From CAZTTH01 sp964615975 (GTDB taxonomy: Bacteria; Verrucomicrobiota; Lentisphaeria; JABSQK01; JAJFLO01), in assembly GCA_964615975.1 (NCBI GenBank), contig CAZTTH010000028.1:1-46258 (forward strand): a DNA stretch of 46,258 nucleotides. Reading direction: 5' to 3'. Numbering within the stretch: position 1 is the first letter of the stretch; every line of letters starts with the position of its first letter. Positions 40,877-46,258 of the stretch are shown one piece after another. A program made the translations under genes and the position numbers. Under the pieces are notes generated by a model. It ran no database searches and had not been told where the DNA came from. It saw only the letters and a list, made by a program, of their open reading frames with translations.

Positions 40877-42820
40877 ATGCCGGCAAAAATATTAGTAGTT
40901 GATGATGAAGTAGACGTCGAAGCATTGGTGCGTCAAATTTTTAGACGTAAAATTCGGGCGAATGAATTTCTCTTCATTTTCGCTCATAATGGCATTGAGG
41001 CATTAGAGATGGTCGCATCAGAAAGCCCCATAGACTTGGTGTTGACTGACATTAACATGCCAGAAATGGATGGGTTGACCTTTATTGGAAAATTACAGGA
41101 AATCGACCAGACTCTGAAACCCATCATTATATCCGCCTATGGCGATATGGATAATATCAGAACGGCCATGAGTCGAGGCGCCATCGATTTTCTGACCAAA
41201 CCATTCAACATCGACGATCTTGAACTAACCGTCAATAAATCGTTGCAGCAAATCGCACAAACCCGCGAAAACCTGAGACTTATGCAGGAGAAGGAAGTTG
41301 CCAAAGCCGAAAGTATCGCCAAAAGTTCATTTCTCGCCAGTATGAGTCATGAAATTCGCACTCCATTAAATGCGATCGTTGGCATGTCAGACATCCTGGC
41401 GACCACGCAGCTTAATCAAGATCAAAAAAAATATGTGTCTATCCTTGAAGCCGCCAGTGAAGCATTATTGGATTTAATCAATGATATTTTGGACTTATCG
41501 AAAATCGAAGCGGGCAAACTGGAACTGGAGCAGATTCCCTTCAACCTGCCCGCGCTTATAGAAAAAATCAGTGGTATCATGTCGATACGCTGCAATGAAA
41601 AAAATTTACAATTACAAATCATAATCGACCCTGAGGTTCCGATATGGTTGAATGGCGATCCCGCCAGAATCCGACAAATATTGATTAATCTGATAGGGAA
41701 TGCGATAAAATTCACCCGTCAGGGCGGGATTACCATAGAGGTTAAAACAGAATCCCGCAATGAGGACATAATACAGATTAAATTTTCGGTTCTTGATACT
41801 GGCGACGGCATACCGGAAGAAAAATTTACCCGAATTTTCGAAGCATTTTCCCAAGCGGACAGCTCGATTTCACGAAAGTATGGTGGAACCGGATTGGGGT
41901 TATCGATTTGCCGCCGCCTGGTTGATTTAATGCAGGGGAAAATATGGGTTAATAGTCAGGTGGGAAGCGGTAGTACTTTTTATTTTACCGCCCAGTTCTC
42001 CCCTGCGGAGCCACCGGAGGGGGAAGACGCTATCCAAGAACAGATTACCACTGCCGCAGAGGATATAAATACGCACATTACTGTCGGAGCGAGAAGGCCG
42101 GCAAAAATATTATTGGTAGATGACACGGAACATAACCGAACCATCATTCAATTTTATCTGCAAAACACTGGCCATCGGATAACCGATGCCGAAAATGGCG
42201 AGATCGCCCTTAATTTATTCAAGCAGAATAAATATGATTTAGTGTTTATGGACATGCAAATGCCGGTAATGGATGGGATGACAGCAACCCGGGAAATCAG
42301 GAAATGGGAACTGGAGCACGAACTGATTCCAACCCCTGTCATTGGATTGACAGCAGTGGCTTTTACCGAAGAGTTAAAAGCCACATTGGCCGCTGGATGC
42401 AATGAAACCATTACCAAACCCGTAAAGCGCAACACAATTCTGGCGATTATTAACAAATATGCCAGATTAGATAGCGATCATCCCCCCCAGGAATCAACCC
42501 TTTCCACGGCAATCGACGCTGAAAATGAACTTGTCGTTCATATCTCCAACGATATGAAGGAAATTGTTCCCTATTATTTTAATGATATGAAATCTCAGGT
42601 TTCCCGATATTGGCAATCACTGGAACAGGGAGATTTTAATTCGATCAGAATGCTTGGACATCAAATGAAAGGCAGTGGTGGGGCGTATGGATTTGATCCT
42701 ATTACCACGATTGGTGGCAAAATCGAACATGCCGCTGAAGCATCGAATCGCGAGGAAGTCGAACAATTGATTACGGAACTTTCGCAATATTTAAATGCGG
42801 TAAAAATAATTTACGACTAG
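40877..42820 (+). CDS. Hybrid sensor histidine kinase (REC-HisKA-HATPase-REC-Hpt)
   Basis: A 647-residue phosphorelay protein without membrane helices. Domains in order: receiver 1 (4-120, acceptor Asp58 in LVLTDINMPEMDG); a linker helix (120-150); HisKA with His158 in MSHEIRTPLNAI; HATPase_c with N-box NLIGNAIKFT (271-280), DTGDGIPEE and GGTGLGLSICRRL (336-348). Receiver 2 (410-530, Asp459 in VFMDMQMPVMDG) and an Hpt domain with His595 in LGHQMKGSGGAYGF follow. The N-terminal receiver in place of a sensor domain means another kinase probably feeds it. Its 3' end is 3 nt from the convergent Ser/Thr kinase gene. The output regulator is unknown. Confidence 0.95.
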   Translation: MPAKILVVDDEVDVEALVRQIFRRKIRANEFLFIFAHNGIEALEMVASESPIDLVLTDINMPEMDGLTFIGKLQEIDQTLKPIIISAYGDMDNIRTAMSRGAIDFLTKPFNIDDLELTVNKSLQQIAQTRENLRLMQEKEVAKAESIAKSSFLASMSHEIRTPLNAIVGMSDILATTQLNQDQKKYVSILEAASEALLDLINDILDLSKIEAGKLELEQIPFNLPALIEKISGIMSIRCNEKNLQLQIIIDPEVPIWLNGDPARIRQILINLIGNAIKFTRQGGITIEVKTESRNEDIIQIKFSVLDTGDGIPEEKFTRIFEAFSQADSSISRKYGGTGLGLSICRRLVDLMQGKIWVNSQVGSGSTFYFTAQFSPAEPPEGEDAIQEQITTAAEDINTHITVGARRPAKILLVDDTEHNRTIIQFYLQNTGHRITDAENGEIALNLFKQNKYDLVFMDMQMPVMDGMTATREIRKWELEHELIPTPVIGLTAVAFTEELKATLAAGCNETITKPVKRNTILAIINKYARLDSDHPPQESTLSTAIDAENELVVHISNDMKEIVPYYFNDMKSQVSRYWQSLEQGDFNSIRMLGHQMKGSGGAYGFDPITTIGGKIEHAAEASNREEVEQLITELSQYLNAVKIIYD

Positions 42821-42823
42821 TTC

Positions 42824-45800
42824 TCAGTCACCCAGCGATTTACTGTTGTATATCGAAATGCTGCCAGCCAATCCGATGCTGATAATATATTTATTGTCGA
42901 AACTCAAAATTGCCTTGATCGCTTTGTCATCCGGATCGTAAAGTGTGGTCATTTCCTCCCCGCTTGGATAATCCCAAATTTTCACGCTATGATCCGCGCC
43001 AGTAGCTACCAATCGTTTATTATCAGAACTGATTTGAACGCTGGATATTTCATCCCAATACCCTTTGATATCCAGTACTTTTTCCTCAAGCGGCAGCGAC
43101 CAAACCTCGATGGTTCCATTACTTAAGCCGACCACGACACTATTCCTATCCAGGGAAAAACCGATCGCGGAGATGGTCGCTCCAAACCCGCCAAATTCAC
43201 TGCGCAGTGCACCGCTTTCCGCGTCCCAGATTTTAATTGTTCCGTCGCCACTGGCGGTGATCGCGTCTTCACCATCCACACTCAAGTTCACTCCCAACAC
43301 GGTATCCCTGTGCCCCTTAAGCGTGACCAATTCGCGGCCATTGATCGCGCTCCAGATTCTGGCGGTATGATCCCGTGAACCAGTGATTATCTTACGATTA
43401 TCATCACTCATGTTAATGGCAACGATTCGGTCACTGTGGCCAGTCAGAGAAAATCGCTCGCGGCCGGTTTTTAACTTGATCACCTTCATGATGTTTCCAT
43501 GACCAGATGCAAGCAGATAGTCCCCATCATGGGTGAAATACAGGGAATCGATTGGGTGGGTAAAATCGGCAAGGGTCATCAATTCCTTTGCGCTTTCAAT
43601 CGCCCATACCTTTACAGTTTTATCTCCGCTGGCGGTCGCCAGCAACCTACTGTCGAGAGATGTTGCCAAGGCTGAAATTTTTCCGCGCGATCCATTCAAT
43701 CGCATGCTCTCATGGATCTTGCTCCTATTCCAATATTTTAGTTTTCGATCTGAACTTAATGTCACAATGAGTTGCCCATTTACATTCATGGCAGCGGCAA
43801 TGATCGGAGCGCAATGACCTTTCAGAAATTGCGCGATTTTTTTCTCTTTAATATCCCAGATGGTTGCCAAACTATCGCCATTGCTAAAAAGGAGATATTC
43901 GCCATTCGAAGACAAACTTAATACTGTGACCCGACGATCAAACTGCGGCAGAGATTGCAGGATTGCTCCAGTTGTGCCGCTCCAGACGATTATCCGGTGA
44001 TCATTTCCTCCGGTTACGATTATTTTATTGTCACGGCTCATTTCGATCCATGATACATTTAAGGTATGCCCGACAAGAGTCATTATCAGATTCCCGTGAT
44101 CCAAATCCCACACATCAATGCTGTAATCAGATTTTGCGGTAAATAATCGCGTGCCATCTTCACTGATGCGATTTTTCCCCCCCTTGACTTCAGGCAACCT
44201 GACTGATTTCAATTTAATTCGTTCCTTAACATGCCATACGATCACCACCCCATTATTATCATATGCAATCAGTTTCTGGCCATCATTGCTCAAATCAATA
44301 CCGGACATTAAGGATAAATCGTTGATGGGGATAATATCGCTGGTCCCGGTATCTGGATTCCATAAATAAATATTATTCTCCGATGTCAAGGCTGCCACCA
44401 GCAGCCCCTCATGATCGGTGTCCATGGCAATAATCGATGGTAATTCCAGAATCGCATTTGGAGCATTCAGCTCCGTGCTTCGATAACGTTCGATACCCTT
44501 CCCCCGAATCCCGATAAATAAATTCGCCCCATTCGCGGATAACCCCACCTGCATCGGCATCTCATCGAAATCGATCGTGCCTTCATTGAGATTGACTAAA
44601 TAACTTAATCGCCCCCATTCCCAGTGACGTAAATCCCGCGGACATGCACCTAATGCCTCCGTCATCAAATCGAAGCGATTGTTCTGGTAATTTATTTGGG
44701 CTTTTCTAAGATTGGCTAAATAGAGCTGAAATACCGCTGCTTCTTTCATGCGGATGACTTCCTGCTTTTGAAAAATGGCTAAATCTTGATTTTTTTTGGC
44801 CATGACTTTGGCGTTCAGTACATTTTTTTGAATAGACTTTGCCATGCTCTTCTCCTGCAGATTGTTGCGATAATACAAATTTAATCCATAAATCAAGACC
44901 GCGATAAAGAGAATTAACAGGGCCACACCCAGGCAAACCCAACCGATCTCAGTTCGATGCCGCCGCATCAATAAGGACAGCTTTTTACCTGGCTTCCCTG
45001 CATCAAGCGAAGTCATATGACCATGCATGAATGCCTGTAAATCAGCTTGAAAGTTTTCCACTGATCCATAACGGCGTGATTTTTCCAGCGCCATCGCCTT
45101 CATGATGATGGCCTCCAATTCCAGCGGAACCTGCCGATTACTGTTCCGTTTGCTGGGAGGAACGAAATTGCCTTGAATGGTATGCTTGAGGATCTCAGAC
45201 TCGACCTCACCAACTATCGGGTACTTCAGGGTGACAATCATATAGAGTATGGCGCCCAGAGAAAACACATCTGTTCGTTGATCAAGTTTACCCATATCTC
45301 CTAATGCCTGTTCGGGAGCCATGAAACCCGGTGTGCCCTTGATGGTACCACATTCGGTGATTGGATTGATTGAATTTTCCCCGCTCGAAATGGCAACGGC
45401 CGCTTCTCTAACTACCATATCTATGTGCGTTGCCAATGGATCCAATTTACCGTTATCCAGAAGAAAAGACGCCAAGCCCCAATCAAGAAGTAAGACATCG
45501 CCAAAATCACCGACAATTACATTGTGGGGCTTCAAATCAAGATGAATGACATTTTTCGAATGTGCGTAAGCCACTCCCTGACAGAGCCGCAGAAAAATAT
45601 CCAGCAGCTTTGTCAGCGGATAAAGCTGAACAAATTCAGGAATGCCGCGCCGAACCTTATGAAGAATTTCGGCCAATGTCGTGCCATTGACTAATTTCAT
45701 GGTGAAATAGGGATCACCAAGTGGGGATATCCCGACATCATGTACCGGGACAATATTCGGGTGTTCCAGATTCGCCACGATTCGGGACTCACGCATAAAC

Positions 45801-46096
45801 CGTTTGACCACGATGGATTCGGATTCTCTGCGAAATATCACTTTCATGGCGATATCGCGTTGGGTGGCATTATCACGTGCTTTTAAAATCGCTCCCATGC
45901 CGCCGACCGCGATTGCTTCAATGATCCGGTAACGACTTCCTTCGGGCCATGAGATGGCGCCGAACTGGCGTGCCTCTTCAAGTTTTTCCCAATAGGTCGA
46001 CCGGTCTAATTCCGGTTCCAGTTCCAGGGTGCTGGTATAAAATCGCGAGAAGCTGGGATAATCCGGGACTTTGAATTGTGATGGCGTTAAAGACAT
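42824..46096 (-). CDS. Membrane Ser/Thr protein kinase with C-terminal WD40 repeats
   Basis: A 1090-residue Hanks-type kinase. The catalytic domain (about 56-360) has AVGGMGAILKA (63-73), Lys85 in IAMKVIF, Glu103, the catalytic loop HLDLKPHN (185-192, with Asp187), DWG (205-207) in place of DFG, and KGTPGFMAPEQ. A single membrane helix follows at about 384-409, then a helical linker. The last 600 or so residues are WD40 repeats (for example DGTRLFTAKSDYSIDVWDLD, GNDHRIIVWSG, SGDGTIKIWDAESG), enough for one or two propellers. The repeats should lie outside the membrane. DWG and this layout are known in PVC-type kinases. Substrates are unknown. Confidence 0.95.
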   Translation of the reverse strand: MSLTPSQFKVPDYPSFSRFYTSTLELEPELDRSTYWEKLEEARQFGAISWPEGSRYRIIEAIAVGGMGAILKARDNATQRDIAMKVIFRRESESIVVKRFMRESRIVANLEHPNIVPVHDVGISPLGDPYFTMKLVNGTTLAEILHKVRRGIPEFVQLYPLTKLLDIFLRLCQGVAYAHSKNVIHLDLKPHNVIVGDFGDVLLLDWGLASFLLDNGKLDPLATHIDMVVREAAVAISSGENSINPITECGTIKGTPGFMAPEQALGDMGKLDQRTDVFSLGAILYMIVTLKYPIVGEVESEILKHTIQGNFVPPSKRNSNRQVPLELEAIIMKAMALEKSRRYGSVENFQADLQAFMHGHMTSLDAGKPGKKLSLLMRRHRTEIGWVCLGVALLILFIAVLIYGLNLYYRNNLQEKSMAKSIQKNVLNAKVMAKKNQDLAIFQKQEVIRMKEAAVFQLYLANLRKAQINYQNNRFDLMTEALGACPRDLRHWEWGRLSYLVNLNEGTIDFDEMPMQVGLSANGANLFIGIRGKGIERYRSTELNAPNAILELPSIIAMDTDHEGLLVAALTSENNIYLWNPDTGTSDIIPINDLSLMSGIDLSNDGQKLIAYDNNGVVIVWHVKERIKLKSVRLPEVKGGKNRISEDGTRLFTAKSDYSIDVWDLDHGNLIMTLVGHTLNVSWIEMSRDNKIIVTGGNDHRIIVWSGTTGAILQSLPQFDRRVTVLSLSSNGEYLLFSNGDSLATIWDIKEKKIAQFLKGHCAPIIAAAMNVNGQLIVTLSSDRKLKYWNRSKIHESMRLNGSRGKISALATSLDSRLLATASGDKTVKVWAIESAKELMTLADFTHPIDSLYFTHDGDYLLASGHGNIMKVIKLKTGRERFSLTGHSDRIVAINMSDDNRKIITGSRDHTARIWSAINGRELVTLKGHRDTVLGVNLSVDGEDAITASGDGTIKIWDAESGALRSEFGGFGATISAIGFSLDRNSVVVGLSNGTIEVWSLPLEEKVLDIKGYWDEISSVQISSDNKRLVATGADHSVKIWDYPSGEEMTTLYDPDDKAIKAILSFDNKYIISIGLAGSISIYNSKSLGD

Positions 46097-46258
46097 GAAT
46101 TAGACTGGTGACAAGGCGGCGCCAAATGAATTAAACAACCGAAATGGATTTAGTTTAGCGGCTCACATTCAGTAATGATGATGAAGAATGCCTGGTGAGC
46201 TACTAATATACTCGCAATTCCCAATAATTGATGTCCAGAAAAATATCTAAAGTTGCAA

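Noticed and set aside
40695..40895. 66-codon frame upstream of the hybrid kinase
   Set aside because: It overlaps the kinase start out of frame and starts in the candidate promoter.

Overview
The window is a 46 kb chromosomal stretch from a Gram-negative bacterium. It encodes an outer-membrane chaperone (OmpH/Skp), the lipid A enzyme LpxD and a TolC-type outer-membrane protein, so it has an LPS-type outer membrane. A very large Ser/Thr kinase with a C-terminal WD40 half, RNase HIII and several small proteins that I associate from memory with Planctomycetes, Lentisphaerae and Verrucomicrobia suggest the PVC group or a neighbouring phylum. That placement is inference; no 16S gene is present. 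Nearly all genes look chromosomal and housekeeping. I see no prophage, insertion sequence or CRISPR array.

Region by region: 0.1-1.9 kb holds queA and smpB on the minus strand and a tRNA-Arg(CCU) on the plus strand. 1.98-2.47 kb is a DUF4258/DUF2283 pair whose first gene is broken by one in-frame stop. 2.6-5.4 kb has a small coiled-coil protein overlapping pyrK, a methyltransferase and a convergent rRNA pseudouridine synthase. 5.6-7.7 kb is an SH3b/coiled-coil envelope protein of unknown role behind a HAD nucleotidase. 8.2-10.9 kb encodes a TolC-like protein and a membrane-fusion lipoprotein without a pump gene. 11-12.7 and 18.8-20.5 kb hold two GT-C-like multi-pass membrane proteins. 12.9-16.3 kb carries a CBS protein, a membrane-anchored unknown, a NusG/UpxY-like antiterminator and LhgO. 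16.6-18.4 kb is ruvAB.

20.5-23.5 kb is a minus-strand sugar locus (GT2 glycosyltransferase, hexapeptide acetyltransferase, Gfo/Idh/MocA dehydrogenase), interrupted by a truncated RecG-like regulator. 23.6-31.7 kb has mutM, a possible Sm-like small protein, tsaE, a STAS protein, ompH-lpxD, tsaC/yrdC overlapping purE, a tandem Usp, yqeY and a secreted coiled-coil protein. 31.8-39.5 kb is a ribosomal protein operon from rplV to secY ending in a clear intrinsic terminator. It lacks the usual upstream genes (rpsJ to rpsS) and ends at secY. The last 7 kb holds rnhC, a hybrid sensor kinase (REC-HisKA-HATPase-REC-Hpt) and, tail to tail with it, the Ser/Thr-kinase/WD40 protein.

The least explained signal is a family of six degenerate ~90-bp intergenic repeats between 3.6 and 18.7 kb. 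All six lie on the same strand and carry conserved blocks and internal inverted repeats. Separate palindromes cluster at 13.95-14.15 kb and 18.5 kb. Other points worth a second look are the split S10 operon, an 80-nt rpsC/rplP overlap, a 12-bp GUGA-capped hairpin between rpsN and rpsH, and the nonsense mutation in the DUF4258 gene.
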